Below, one piece after another: positions 7,819 to 16,379 of a stretch of 64,000 nucleotides of DNA (position 1 is the stretch's first letter; each line of letters begins with the position of its first letter). The stretch lies in NCBI RefSeq assembly GCF_012676905.1, contig NZ_CP051428.1:1381001-1445000 (forward strand), in the 5' to 3' direction. Below the pieces are notes generated by a model, which searched no databases, had not been told where the DNA came from, and worked only from the letters and a program-made list of their open reading frames with translations. The translations under genes and the position numbers were made by a program. This DNA comes from Paenibacillus albicereus. Its GTDB lineage: Bacteria > Bacillota > Bacilli > Paenibacillales > Paenibacillaceae.

Positions 7819-8991
7819 ATGCAGCCCAAAACGGACGTGCGGTTCGACCGCGAGACGTTCCGCAACATGAAGCGCACGATCTCGATGATGTCCAAAACGA
7901 GCCGCGCCTTGCAGGAAGACCCGTCCTACGCGCTCGAGCTGCCCGACGATATCGGCATCAAGCTCAACAACGGCTGCAACCTGCGCTGCAAGCACTGCTT
8001 CGAATGGGCCGCGGAAGGCTTTCACCACGGCATGGGCCGCGAGGCCAAAAAGCAGGAGATCGAGCTGAGCCTGCTGGCGAGCCTGCTCGAGCAGACGCGC
8101 GCCCGCAAGTCGCGGCTGTTCCTGTGGGGCGGCGAGCCGCTCTATTACAGCCGCTTCGAGGAGCTGGCCGACCTGCTGGAGCGGGACAACCGGACGACGA
8201 CCGTCTGCACGAACGCCATGCTCGTCGAGGCGAAGCTCGATTCGATCCTCAAGATTTCGGACGGCATGACGATGCTTGTCAGCCTGGACGGCTTCGAGGA
8301 GGAGAACGACGCCATCCGCGGCAAAGGCACGTACCGCAAGGTCGTCGAAGCCGTCGAGCTGCTGCTGGAGCTGCAGCGGCAGGGGAAGTACCGCGGCAAG
8401 GTCTCGATCAGCCTTACGATCAGCGATTCCATGGTCGGCAAGCTGTATGCGTTCATGGAGGCGTTCGAGCGGCTCGGTGTCGATTCGGTGTATTTGGTTT
8501 TCCCGTGGCATATTCCGGAGCGTATCGCCGACCGCATGGACGAGTATTTCCGGGAGCGGTTCGGCTGGCTGGAGGCGAGCCGGATGCAGATGCGCTACAG
8601 CTGGCACAGCTTCGGCTTCAAGGTGTCGGAGGACAAGATCGGGGAGCTGCAGGAGGAGATGGCCCGCATGGCCGCGCGCGAATGGGGCACCCGCATCCGC
8701 TTCCAGCCGGCGCTGGAGCCGCATGAGGTGCGGGACTTCGTCCTCGGCTCGGAGCGCCCGGGGATGGGCAAGACGCGCTGCCTCTCGATCGCGAGCCGGC
8801 TCGACGTCATGCCGGACGGCAAGGTCAATCCGTGCAAGTTCTTTCCCGAGTTCACGCAGGGCACCCTTGAGGAGGGGACGCTGGCGGAGGTGTATCGCAA
8901 CGAGAGCTTCCGCCGGCATCGCGAGGAGCTCGGCCGCGGACTGACGCCCGTCTGCTCGCGCTGCGTGCTGCTGTACAACTACGGCCGCTGA
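7819..8991 (+). CDS. Radical SAM/SPASM protein (second of two)
   Basis: A 390-residue radical SAM enzyme. CNLRCKHCFEW near residue 54 is nearly identical to the motif of the first radical SAM protein in this operon. LFLWGGEPLYY follows as the GGEP motif. The C-terminal SPASM part has CLSIASRLDVMPDGKVNPCKF and a closing CSRCVLLYNYG. GGAAGGAGGG lies about eight bases before the ATG. The gene starts 17 bases after the carrier protein and is the last plus-strand gene of the operon. It likely acts on the same carrier-bound or glycosylated intermediate as its partner; the reaction cannot be told from sequence. Confidence 0.87.
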   Translation: MQPKTDVRFDRETFRNMKRTISMMSKTSRALQEDPSYALELPDDIGIKLNNGCNLRCKHCFEWAAEGFHHGMGREAKKQEIELSLLASLLEQTRARKSRLFLWGGEPLYYSRFEELADLLERDNRTTTVCTNAMLVEAKLDSILKISDGMTMLVSLDGFEEENDAIRGKGTYRKVVEAVELLLELQRQGKYRGKVSISLTISDSMVGKLYAFMEAFERLGVDSVYLVFPWHIPERIADRMDEYFRERFGWLEASRMQMRYSWHSFGFKVSEDKIGELQEEMARMAAREWGTRIRFQPALEPHEVRDFVLGSERPGMGKTRCLSIASRLDVMPDGKVNPCKFFPEFTQGTLEEGTLAEVYRNESFRRHREELGRGLTPVCSRCVLLYNYGR

Positions 8992-9264
8992 CCGGGGAGA
9001 GTAGGGCGCCTGGACGAACCGACGCTTCAAGCGCGGCAAAAGAGGAGGGATCGGATTCCGATCCCTCCTCCGCCATGCCGGAAGGGACGAGACGCAGAGA
9101 GCTCCGCTCCGTCCTGCGTTCGTAGTCAGGCTGCCGGCGCCCAAGCGAGACTTCGCCGCCATATCCAGGGGGAACGCCTCGCCTCGCCGAGATTCCATGC
9201 TTCTGCGCGTGGTCGAGCCTGCGCCGGCACGATTCCGCCTTCGTGCATCCGCGTCGGACTTCGG
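8992..9264. other. Convergent intergenic region
   Basis: This 273-base stretch separates the operon end from the convergent minus-strand gene. Apart from the hairpin at 9042-9070 I see no gene or recognisable element. Confidence 0.5.
9042..9070 (-). terminator. Perfect hairpin between convergent genes
   Basis: GAGGAGGGATCGGA is followed after one base by its exact reverse complement. Read on the minus strand, the stem is followed by TTTT, so it can end transcription of the transferase-like gene. It could also stop the plus-strand operon, though without a U-tract. Confidence 0.6.
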
Positions 9265-10251
9265 TTAAGCGAGCGAGGCGAGCACGCGCAGCGGAGGATT
9301 GGGCTTGAAGGGGCTCGCCAGCAGCCGCTCTCCCGCGTCCACGTCCTGCAGCCGCAGCCGCGCGTTCAGCTCCAGCATGCGGTCCTTCGACGCCTTGCCG
9401 CCGGAAGCGGACTTGGCGAACGCGTTGCGCAAGCGGAACATGTCCTCTCCGAGCGCCTGCATGGAGGCGGTCAAAGCCGGCGGCGCGCCGACCGACGCGA
9501 GGAAGCAGCCGAACAGCGTACGCGAGCCGGCGAGCCAGCACGCGGCCAGCTCCAGCGTCTCCCACCGGGAACGGTCGGCATCGTCCGCCAGGCGGATCCA
9601 TTCGGCCATCGTATCGTACAGCCTCGGCTGCGGCGCGAGCTCCTCGCGGAAGCGGGCGAACGACTGCTGCAGCAGGTCCAGCCGATCGGCGGGACACAGC
9701 GGGCGCGGCACGAGGGATACGACCTGCATCCGCCAGTCGGGATGCGCCCGCTGCACGGCCTGATGCACGATGCCGCCTTCCAGCTCCCCGGTGCAGGCGG
9801 GCCAATTGTCCCGATACGAGAAATGGAGGCCGTCCGGGCTGCGCCTGGCTCCGTGCAGCATGAGCGAATGCGTGCTGTCCGGTTCCGCGTAATCGATGCC
9901 GACGCTTTTGAAAGGCAGCACGTCGTTGTTGGCCCAGATGAGCACGCGGCGGCCGTCGGCCAGCAGCCGCTCCAGCAGGTCATGCAGCTCGTCCGGATCG
10001 TCCGGCCGATCGAGCCGATGCAGCTGCTGCTCCATGCCGACGATCGCGACATCCTCCGGATGGAGGGAGTCCCCGTCGAACGACCAGCGGCTCCGGCCGT
10101 CGCGGAACATGTGCTGCTCCAGCCGGGACGTGCATTCGTACGTCCGTCCGAACAGCAGCTCCACGGGCAGGCCCATCTCATAGAGCAGATCGACGATCTG
10201 GCCTTTGCGGCATTCGTAGAACCAGTAGACGGGAGCGATGGAATCGAGCAT
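9265..10251 (-). CDS. BtrH/AsbE-like carrier-protein-dependent transferase (putative)
   Basis: A 328-residue cytoplasmic protein without signal peptide. I cannot assign it with certainty. Its first 160 residues have the layout of the papain/C39-like fold of BtrH-type acyltransferases: a cysteine helix (YECRKGQIVDLLYEMG, then LPVELLFG), a mid segment LLADGRRVLIWANNDVLPF, a histidine strand DSTHSLMLHGA and an aspartate in FSYRDNWP. These would give a Cys-His-Asp set. In butirosin and petrobactin pathways such enzymes move an acyl group from a carrier protein to an acceptor amine. The ATG at 10251 has AAAGAGGG seven bases upstream; a TTG at 10272 is the alternative. It converges on the operon carrying the carrier protein. 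Confidence 0.5.
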   Translation of the reverse strand: MLDSIAPVYWFYECRKGQIVDLLYEMGLPVELLFGRTYECTSRLEQHMFRDGRSRWSFDGDSLHPEDVAIVGMEQQLHRLDRPDDPDELHDLLERLLADGRRVLIWANNDVLPFKSVGIDYAEPDSTHSLMLHGARRSPDGLHFSYRDNWPACTGELEGGIVHQAVQRAHPDWRMQVVSLVPRPLCPADRLDLLQQSFARFREELAPQPRLYDTMAEWIRLADDADRSRWETLELAACWLAGSRTLFGCFLASVGAPPALTASMQALGEDMFRLRNAFAKSASGGKASKDRMLELNARLRLQDVDAGERLLASPFKPNPPLRVLASLA

Positions 10252-11045
10252 CAACAAACCCTCTTTCTTCAAAATATGTAAATATATATTCGATATAGGC
10301 GGTTGATCTCCTTCCTCCGGAGCGTTGAGGTTCTTGTAAAAATGGACGAAGGCCCTCTGCCGGCTGCGAGCAGCTGCGGCGGAGAGCCTTCTATTGGAGT
10401 GCTTGCCGTGCCCGCGAACCCGCGGGCGAAAGAGGCAAAGCGGCCTTCCGGCAGTGGACCGGAGCGGCCTTATGACGACCCACGCTCGAGCCTTGGCGCC
10501 GGCGGCAGGCGAAGCGCGTTAGGCGCTGCCCGGCCGGGCTCGAGCGGGAATATTCCTGCTTCTTTTCCATAACCTACAGATGAAACTCGACCTGCTCGGT
10601 GTTGCGATGCCTCAGATCGCCGGGCAACGTTCCGGCGAAAGGCCATCCAAAACAACGGAAGCCCTACCTCTCTTCCGTCCTTGCGGCTCCGTAGACCGCG
10701 CCAGTGTGAATCAGAACTTCTAGCAACAGCTGGCAGGCTGATCAAGGGATTCAAGTAACGGCGGAATCGGGGAGAAAACATGCGATTCCTGAAAGAAGGG
10801 GAATAGGCGGGTAATCAATAGCTCCTACTTTAACACGTAGATCAGGAATAGTCAACATTCAGCTGCATAGGCGCATGAGCGGCGAACGCCTTGCGGTGAT
10901 GCTCCATGCCAGACGCTGAGCTTAGCCTTATGGCATCGGCGAGCGCCGATTCCTTGTTGTAAGGGCTCCATATTAGAACAAAGAGGAAGCGCCCGCTCAC
11001 TGGGAAAGGCTCGCCTCAACAAATTTTAGCAGCAGGAGCGAGGAA
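10252..11045. other. Long intergenic region, no gene supported
   Basis: About 800 bases without a convincing gene. On the minus strand there is a good promoter near 10827-10855, which would give the transferase-like gene a leader of more than 550 bases. The region holds several inverted repeats, including CGCTCGAGCC/GGCTCGAGCG arms near 10490-10555 and ATCGGCG/CGCCGAT near 10935-10950. I do not recognise any known riboswitch or RNA family. Frames of 90-103 codons exist but lack ribosome binding sites and look like chance. Confidence 0.45.
10827..10855 (-). promoter_or_regulatory. Candidate sigma-A promoter for the transferase-like gene
   Basis: Read on the minus strand, TTGACT is followed after 17 bases by TAAAGT. 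It points toward the gene starting at 10251. Confidence 0.5.
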
Positions 11046-11079
11046 AGCCGCAAGCATCCTAAAAGGGACGCTTGCGGCT
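11046..11079 (-). terminator. Terminator after ydiF
   Basis: AGCCGCAAGC and GCTTGCGGCT form a perfect ten-pair stem. On the minus strand it lies about 110 bases after the ABC-F stop and is followed by a short T-rich tract. Confidence 0.6.
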
Positions 11080-11191
11080 ATTGATGCGCGGTCCCGTCAA
11101 CCTGGCACGCAGTCCCGTCTGCCCGGCATCGCCTCTGCCCTTCTTCGGCAGCTCGTCAGCCCAATCCGTTCGGCCTCCGCCAGACTTCCCG

Positions 11192-13132
11192 TCAGCCCAG
11201 CATCTCTTCCCACTCGGCGTAAGCCGCTTCCAGCTTGGCCTTGACGGAAGCCAGCTCCTCCTGGACCGACTGGACCTGCACGTAGTCCTGATACACGTCC
11301 GGGTCGGCCAGACGCTCCTCGAGCACGCCGCTTTCTTCCTCCAGGCGGGCGATGTCGGCCTCGAGCTGCTCCAGCCGCCGCTGGCGCGCGCGCTCGTCCC
11401 GCTTCGCCTGCTTGTCCGCCTCGTACGAGCCGGGGCCGACAGGCTTGTCGGCTGCGACGGCCGCGGCCGAGGCCGCGCTTTGCTTCGCGCCGGCTTCCTG
11501 CCGCAGCTCCTCGATCTCTTTCTTCTTCTCGATCATGTCGTCGTAGTTGCCCAGGTAGTCGATCGTACCGGTCGGCGTCAGCTCGATCATGCGTTCGGCG
11601 ATCTTGTTCAGGAAGTAGCGGTCATGGGAAATGAACAGCAGCGTCCCCTCGTAGTCGAGCAGCGCCGTCTCCAGCACTTCCTTGCTGTACAGGTCAAGAT
11701 GGTTGGTCGGCTCGTCGAGGATGAGCACGTTCGCCTGCAGCAGCATGAGCTTGGCGAGGGCGACCCGCGCCTTCTCGCCGCCGCTCAGCGAGCTGACGCG
11801 CTTCTTGACGTCGTCGCCGCTGAACAGGAAGTTGCCGAGCACGGTGCGGATGCGCGCTTCCTCGACATGCGGGTAGGCGCCCCATACTTCCTCGAGCACG
11901 GTGCTGGTCCCGCTCAGCTCGGTCTGCTCCTGGTCGTAGTAGCCGATCTTGACATGCGTGCCCCAGCGGATCGACCCGGAGAGCGGGCGCTGCTTGCCGA
12001 TGAGCGCCTTGAGCAGCGTCGACTTGCCGATGCCGTTCGGCCCGACGAGCGCGGCCGTCTCGCCGCGCTCCATGCGCAGCGACACGTCCCGGAACACCGG
12101 CGCGGCGCGATCCTCGTAGCCGACCGACAGCTCGCGGGCGTCGAGCACGTCGCGCCCGGTCGTGCGCTCCACCTCGAAGCGGAAATGCGCGCGCTTCAGG
12201 TCGCCCTGGGGACGGTCGATCCGCTCCATCCGGTCGAGCGCCTTGCGCCGGCTCTGGGCGCGCTTGGTCGTAGAGGCGCGCACGAGGTTGCGGCGCACGA
12301 ATTCCTCCATGCGCGCGATCTCGTCCTGCTGCTTCTCGAACTGCTTCATCGCCGATTCGAACTCGGCCTCCTTGAGCTCGACGAAGCGGCTGTAGGTGCC
12401 GGTGTAGCGCTTGGCCTGATGGCGCTCGATCTCGATGATCGTGCCGACGGTGGCATCGAGGAAGTAGCGGTCATGGGACACGACGAGGATGGCTCCGGCA
12501 TACCCGCGCAAGTAATCCTCGAGCCAGGTCAGCGTCGCGATGTCGAGGTGGTTGGTCGGCTCGTCGAGCATGAGCAGGTCCGGCGCCTGCAGCAGGATGC
12601 GCGCGAGCGCGAGCCGGGTCTTCTGGCCCCCGCTCAGGGAGCGGATCGGCGTGGCGGGGTCGGTCTGGCCGAAGCCCATGCCGTGCAGGACGCTCTTGAT
12701 GCGGGTCTCGATCTCGAAGCCGCCCTGGTCGCGGAACCAGTCCGAGCGGCGAGCATAGCGCTCGAGCGTATCCTCGTAGCGCTTTTTGTCCGCATGGAGC
12801 GCCGGATCGGCGATGTCGCGCTCGAGCTGCCGCAGCTCCAGCTCGGCCTCCAGGAGAGGGCCGAATACGGCTCTCATCTCCTCGATGATGCTGCGGTCGG
12901 ACTGAAGGCCGCTGTTCTGGGCGAGGTACCCGACGCGCGTCTCCTTGGCGCGGTGGATGACGCCGCTGTCGCTGGACATCTGCCCCGCAAGAATTTGCAG
13001 CAGCGTCGACTTGCCCGCGCCGTTGACGCCGACGAGCCCGACGCGCTCGCGCTCCTGGATCTGGAACGTGATGCCGGACAATATGGTGGTGATGCCGTAG
13101 CTTTTCGTTAGGTCATTGACTTGCAGCAGCAT
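11192..13132 (-). CDS. ydiF: ABC-F family ATPase YdiF
   Basis: A 646-residue soluble protein with two ABC domains and no membrane segment, the hallmark of ABC-F translation factors that act at the ribosomal E site. Walker A motifs are GVNGAGKST (near residue 36) and GPNGIGKST (near 355). Signatures LSGGQKTRLALA and LSGGEKARVALA are each followed by LDEPTNHLDL-type Walker B motifs. A charged coiled coil fills the last ~80 residues. Length and position beside moaC, tat and gro genes match B. subtilis ydiF. I chose the ATG at 13132 (MLLQVNDLTKSYG), behind AAAGGAA; the longer frame adds 19 residues with no family resemblance. It is divergent from the cyclo-ligase gene. Confidence 0.93.
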   Translation of the reverse strand: MLLQVNDLTKSYGITTILSGITFQIQERERVGLVGVNGAGKSTLLQILAGQMSSDSGVIHRAKETRVGYLAQNSGLQSDRSIIEEMRAVFGPLLEAELELRQLERDIADPALHADKKRYEDTLERYARRSDWFRDQGGFEIETRIKSVLHGMGFGQTDPATPIRSLSGGQKTRLALARILLQAPDLLMLDEPTNHLDIATLTWLEDYLRGYAGAILVVSHDRYFLDATVGTIIEIERHQAKRYTGTYSRFVELKEAEFESAMKQFEKQQDEIARMEEFVRRNLVRASTTKRAQSRRKALDRMERIDRPQGDLKRAHFRFEVERTTGRDVLDARELSVGYEDRAAPVFRDVSLRMERGETAALVGPNGIGKSTLLKALIGKQRPLSGSIRWGTHVKIGYYDQEQTELSGTSTVLEEVWGAYPHVEEARIRTVLGNFLFSGDDVKKRVSSLSGGEKARVALAKLMLLQANVLILDEPTNHLDLYSKEVLETALLDYEGTLLFISHDRYFLNKIAERMIELTPTGTIDYLGNYDDMIEKKKEIEELRQEAGAKQSAASAAAVAADKPVGPGSYEADKQAKRDERARQRRLEQLEADIARLEEESGVLEERLADPDVYQDYVQVQSVQEELASVKAKLEAAYAEWEEMLG

Positions 13133-13212
13133 GGCCGGGCATGTTCCTTTCCGCAGAATGCTTCTATATATAATTGTAGAATACCGCAATCCGCCGCTAT
13201 AATCGACCCTTA

Positions 13213-13242
13213 TTGGCGAAACAAACCGCTCGGTGGTACACT
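13213..13242 (+). promoter_or_regulatory. Candidate promoter for the folate/molybdenum cofactor operon
   Basis: TTGGCG, an 18-base spacer and TACACT lie just upstream of the cyclo-ligase gene. If used, the transcript would begin very near the ATG at 13253, which favours the next methionine codons as the real start. Confidence 0.35.
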
Positions 13243-13252
13243 ATAGACAATT

Positions 13253-13903
13253 ATGGCAGGAATGGTGGGTCCGATGATGGAATCCGGTTCGGCGAAGCCC
13301 GCCGAGACCAAGAAGGAGCTCCGCCGGCAGCTGCTGGCGCTGCGCGACGGCTTGTCCGAGGCCGAGAGGGCGGAGGCGTCCCGGCTCGCGTGCCGCCAGG
13401 CGGCGGAGTGGATCGAGGCGTCCGGCATCGGGAGCGTCATGGCGTTCGTCTCGTTCCGCTCGGAGCTGGACACGTCGCCGCTGCTGGAGTACTGCTGGGC
13501 GCGGGGCTTGCGGCTGCTGCTGCCTCGCGCGGACATCGGCTCGAAGCGCTTGGAGCTGCACGCCGTGCGCTCGCGGGACGAGCTGGCTCCCGGCGCATAC
13601 GGCATCCTGGAGCCTCGTCCCGGCCGGGCTGCCGCGGCAAGGGAGGCGCCGGAGGCGATATTCGTTCCGGGCGCGGGCTTCGACCGCAGCGGCGGACGGA
13701 TCGGCTACGGCGGAGGCTATTACGATCGCTTTCGCGCGGAAGGGCGCGCGGCAGCAGGCGCTGCGTGGATCGGGCTCGGCTTCGCGTCGCAGCTCGTGCC
13801 GCAGGTGCCGATGGAGCCGCATGACGCGCCGCTCGACGGGGTCATTACGGAGCAGGGGCTCATCTGGACAACATCGAATCCGCCGAAAGGAGGCCGATCA
13901 TGA
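13253..13903 (+). CDS. 5-formyltetrahydrofolate cyclo-ligase
   Basis: A protein of up to 216 residues that converts 5-formyltetrahydrofolate to 5,10-methenyltetrahydrofolate with ATP, recycling an inhibitory folate. Visible family motifs are [12 protein letters not shown] near the N-terminus, [20 protein letters not shown] (glycine-rich ATP and substrate region) and a C-terminal [15 protein letters not shown]. The start is uncertain: the first ATG lacks a ribosome binding site, while ATG at 13274 or 13277 follows AGGAATGGTGGG. The stop overlaps the moaC start (ATGA), so the two are coupled although the functions differ. Confidence 0.93.
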   Translation: MAGMVGPMMESGSAKPAETKKELRRQLLALRDGLSEAERAEASRLACRQAAEWIEASGIGSVMAFVSFRSELDTSPLLEYCWARGLRLLLPRADIGSKRLELHAVRSRDELAPGAYGILEPRPGRAAAAREAPEAIFVPGAGFDRSGGRIGYGGGYYDRFRAEGRAAAGAAWIGLGFASQLVPQVPMEPHDAPLDGVITEQGLIWTTSNPPKGGRS

Positions 13904-14409
13904 CAGACCGTACAGAACCATCGCCGCTGGAGCCGCTCAGCCATTTCGGCGAGCAGGGACGCGCGCGGATGGTCGACGTCTCGGACAAGGAGACGACGGC
14001 GCGCGCGGCCGTCGCCCGCACGTCGATCGCGATGGCGGAGGAGACGCTGGCGCGCATCAAGTCGGGCGGCATCGCCAAGGGCGACGTGCTCGCGGTCGCC
14101 CAGGTGGCCGGGATCATGGCCGCCAAGAATACGTCGGCCTGGATTCCGATGTGCCATCCGCTGCCGCTGAGCGGCGTCGACATCTCGTTCGGAGACAACG
14201 GCCGGGACACGCTGACGATCGAGGCGGCGGTCCGCACCAAGGGGCCGACCGGAGTCGAGATGGAGGCGCTGACGGCGGTATCGGCCGCGGCGCTCACGGT
14301 ATACGACATGTGCAAGGCGATGCAGAAGGACATGGTCATCGGACCGACCGAGCTCGTCTCCAAGACGGGCGGCAAGAACGGCGATTACAGCCGCACAGAT
14401 CGGGCATAG
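13900..14409 (+). CDS. moaC: Cyclic pyranopterin monophosphate synthase MoaC
   Basis: A 169-residue enzyme of the first stage of molybdenum cofactor synthesis, acting after MoaA to form cyclic pyranopterin monophosphate. The family signature is clear: [16 protein letters not shown], the segment [33 protein letters not shown], and the end [13 protein letters not shown]. Length is normal. It overlaps the cyclo-ligase stop by four bases and has GGAGG upstream. In B. subtilis moaC also follows ydiF, but there rex comes next; here the next genes are further cofactor genes. Confidence 0.97.
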   Translation: MTDRTEPSPLEPLSHFGEQGRARMVDVSDKETTARAAVARTSIAMAEETLARIKSGGIAKGDVLAVAQVAGIMAAKNTSAWIPMCHPLPLSGVDISFGDNGRDTLTIEAAVRTKGPTGVEMEALTAVSAAALTVYDMCKAMQKDMVIGPTELVSKTGGKNGDYSRTDRA

Positions 14410-14427
14410 CGACGGGAGGAACGGAAG

Positions 14428-14922
14428 ATGCGTTGGAAGGTAGCGATTCTTACGGCGAGCGACAAGGGCTCGCGGGGCGAGCGGGAGGATACGAGCGCGC
14501 AGGTCATCCGCGAGCTCGTCGAGGAGGAGCTGGGCGGCAGCATCGTCGATTACCGCATCGTGCCGGACGAGCAGGACGAGATCATGGCCGCGCTGATCGA
14601 GATGACCGGCTACTATGAGGCCGATCTCGTGCTGACGACGGGCGGCACCGGCCTCGGGCCGCGCGACATCACCCCGGAGGCGACGCTCAAGGTGATCGAG
14701 CGCGAGGTGCCCGGCATCTCCGAGACGATGCGCAGCAGCACGATGTCCCGTACCCGTCGCGCCATGCTCTCGCGCGGCGTGAGCGGCATCCGGGGCCGCA
14801 CGCTCATCATCAACCTTCCGGGCAATCCCAAGGGCGTGCACGAGTGCCTCATGGCCGTCATCGATCAGCTGCCCCATGCGCTCGCCATCGTCTCCGGCCG
14901 GGAAGGGGAGCATGGCGCATGA
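14428..14922 (+). CDS. MoaB/Mog-type molybdopterin adenylyltransferase
   Basis: A 164-residue MoCF-domain protein. It carries ILTASDKGSRGEREDTS at the start, LVLTTGGTGLGPRDITPEAT (the molybdopterin-binding motif) in the middle, and INLPGNPKGVHECL near the end. Proteins of this type adenylate molybdopterin before metal insertion; MoaB and Mog cannot be separated safely by eye. It is 18 bases after moaC and its stop overlaps the next start. It lies in the slot that rex occupies in the B. subtilis neighbourhood. Confidence 0.92.
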   Translation: MRWKVAILTASDKGSRGEREDTSAQVIRELVEEELGGSIVDYRIVPDEQDEIMAALIEMTGYYEADLVLTTGGTGLGPRDITPEATLKVIEREVPGISETMRSSTMSRTRRAMLSRGVSGIRGRTLIINLPGNPKGVHECLMAVIDQLPHALAIVSGREGEHGA

Positions 14923-15932
14923 CCATCCGCACGCGGCTGCGCGAGGTTCCCGTCGAGCAGGCGCTCGGCCTGCGGCTCGCGCATGACCTGACGCGCATCG
15001 TGCCCGGCTCCTTCAAGGGGCGGGCGTTCGTCAAGGGACATGTCGTGACGGAAGCCGACATTCCCGCCCTGCTCGACATCGGCAAGGCGCATCTCTACGT
15101 GATGGAGCTTGCCGCAGGCGAGCTGCACGAGGACGAGGCCGCCCTCCGCATGGCGGAGGCCCATCGGGGAGAGCGGATCGAGCTCGGCCGTCCCCATGAG
15201 GGCAAGGTGGCGCTGAAGTCGTCCATTCAGGGACTGGTCAAGATCGACCCCGGGTACGTGAACGAGATCAATGCGCTCGGCGACATCGCGCTCGCGACCG
15301 TACTCGGCGACCGACTGGTGGAAGCGGGCGGACAGGTAGCCGCGACCCGCGTCATCCCGCTCGTCGTCGAGGAGGCTCTCGTATCGCGCGTCGAGGCGCT
15401 CGCGGCACGGTTCCGCGAGCGGCACGGCCGCTCGCCGATCGAGGTCAAGCCGCTGCGCCCGATGCGCGTCGGCCTCATCACGACCGGAGGCGAGGTGTAC
15501 AGCGGACGCATCGAGGACCGCTTCGGTCCTGCAGTGCGCGCCAAGCTGGAGCGTCTTGGCTCGGCCGTGGCCGAGCAGGCGCTCGTCCCGGACGACCGGG
15601 AGCGGATCGTCAGCAAGATCGTGGAGTACAAAGGCAAGGAATATGATATGATACTGCTTACAGGAGGCATGTCCGTCGACCCCGACGACCGGACTCCAGG
15701 CGCGATCCGCGCGGCCGGCGCCGACATCGTCAGCTACGGGACGCCGATGCTGCCCGGATCCATGCTGCTCATGGGCTATCTCGGCGGGACGCCGGTGCTG
15801 GGCTTGCCCGGCTGCGTCATGCATGATCCTCACACCTCGTTCGACGTGCTTCTTCCGCGCCTGCTGGCGGGGGAGGAGATTCGCAGGGAAGACATCACCG
15901 CGATGGGGTACGGCGGCCTGTACGGCTGCTGA
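14919..15932 (+). CDS. Molybdopterin-binding protein (MoeA/CinA-like MoCF domain)
   Basis: A 337-residue protein. The C-terminal half carries a MoCF domain with [39 protein letters not shown] and [12 protein letters not shown]. The N-terminal half (residues 1-165, [20 protein letters not shown]) resembles the opening of MoeA but is much shorter than full MoeA. It may insert or handle molybdenum, or serve as a regulatory cofactor-binding protein. The ATG overlaps the Mog-like stop. The rest of the cofactor pathway (MoaA, MoaD, MoaE, true MoeA) is not in this window. Confidence 0.8.
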   Translation: MTIRTRLREVPVEQALGLRLAHDLTRIVPGSFKGRAFVKGHVVTEADIPALLDIGKAHLYVMELAAGELHEDEAALRMAEAHRGERIELGRPHEGKVALKSSIQGLVKIDPGYVNEINALGDIALATVLGDRLVEAGGQVAATRVIPLVVEEALVSRVEALAARFRERHGRSPIEVKPLRPMRVGLITTGGEVYSGRIEDRFGPAVRAKLERLGSAVAEQALVPDDRERIVSKIVEYKGKEYDMILLTGGMSVDPDDRTPGAIRAAGADIVSYGTPMLPGSMLLMGYLGGTPVLGLPGCVMHDPHTSFDVLLPRLLAGEEIRREDITAMGYGGLYGC

Positions 15933-15996
15933 CGACTTTCGCGCATTCGACAGCGGAACGGCCCGTTCAGGCCCGTTCTCAAGGAGGAAACCGACA

Positions 15997-16254
15997 ATGG
16001 GTGGTATTGGAGCTACAGGATTTCTGCTGCTGGCCGTCATCGCGCTGCTGCTGTTCGGACCGAACAAGCTGCCGGAGCTCGGCCGAGCTTTCGGCCGCAC
16101 GCTCAAGGAGTTCAAGGCCGGCACGCGCGAGCTGATGGCGGAAGACGACGACCAGGCGAAGCGTCAGGCGTCCTCCTCCCGGATCGAAGTGTCCGGCAGC
16201 GACAGCGCTCAGCCCGAAGCGGGCCGCGCCGAAGCCCGGCGGCTGCCGGAGTAG
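15997..16254 (+). CDS. tatA: Twin-arginine translocase subunit TatA
   Basis: An 85-residue protein with one N-terminal membrane helix ([20 protein letters not shown]), the conserved FGP hinge and an amphipathic helix ([18 protein letters not shown]), followed by an acidic tail. TatA oligomerises to form the passage for folded proteins bearing RR signal peptides. The ATG at 15997 follows AAGGAGG; earlier in-frame positions overlap the preceding gene. A terminator lies between this gene and tatC. Confidence 0.96.
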   Translation: MGGIGATGFLLLAVIALLLFGPNKLPELGRAFGRTLKEFKAGTRELMAEDDDQAKRQASSSRIEVSGSDSAQPEAGRAEARRLPE

Positions 16255-16279
16255 GCGGTCCGTACCGGCGCATCACCGC

Positions 16280-16307
16280 GCGGAAGCCCGCAGGCTTCCG
16301 CTTTTTT
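16280..16307 (+). terminator. Intrinsic terminator between tatA and tatC
   Basis: GCGGAAGCC, loop CGCA, GGCTTCCGC and then six T. It is a textbook terminator placed inside the tat pair, about 25 bases after the tatA stop. Confidence 0.9.
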
Positions 16308-16379
16308 ATTGAATTCCTGCCATGTCCGGCTGCCGCGAGGCTCGCGCATGCCGGCATGGCTACATAAGGAGGACCTCCT

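Noticed and set aside
140..8991. Classical RiPP cluster based on the two radical SAM/SPASM proteins
   Set aside because: Gaps between the genes are only a few to about 35 bases and hold no short precursor frame with a ribosome binding site. The carrier protein and ATP-grasp ligase fit a carrier-based pathway better. A distant precursor cannot be excluded.
10519..10526. GTTAGGC resembling an integron attC core
   Set aside because: No matching partner core at proper distance and no integrase or cassette array; a seven-base match is expected by chance.
10470..10781. 103-codon minus-strand frame in the long intergenic region
   Set aside because: No ribosome binding site, arginine/serine-rich composition typical of spurious GC-rich frames and no recognisable motif.
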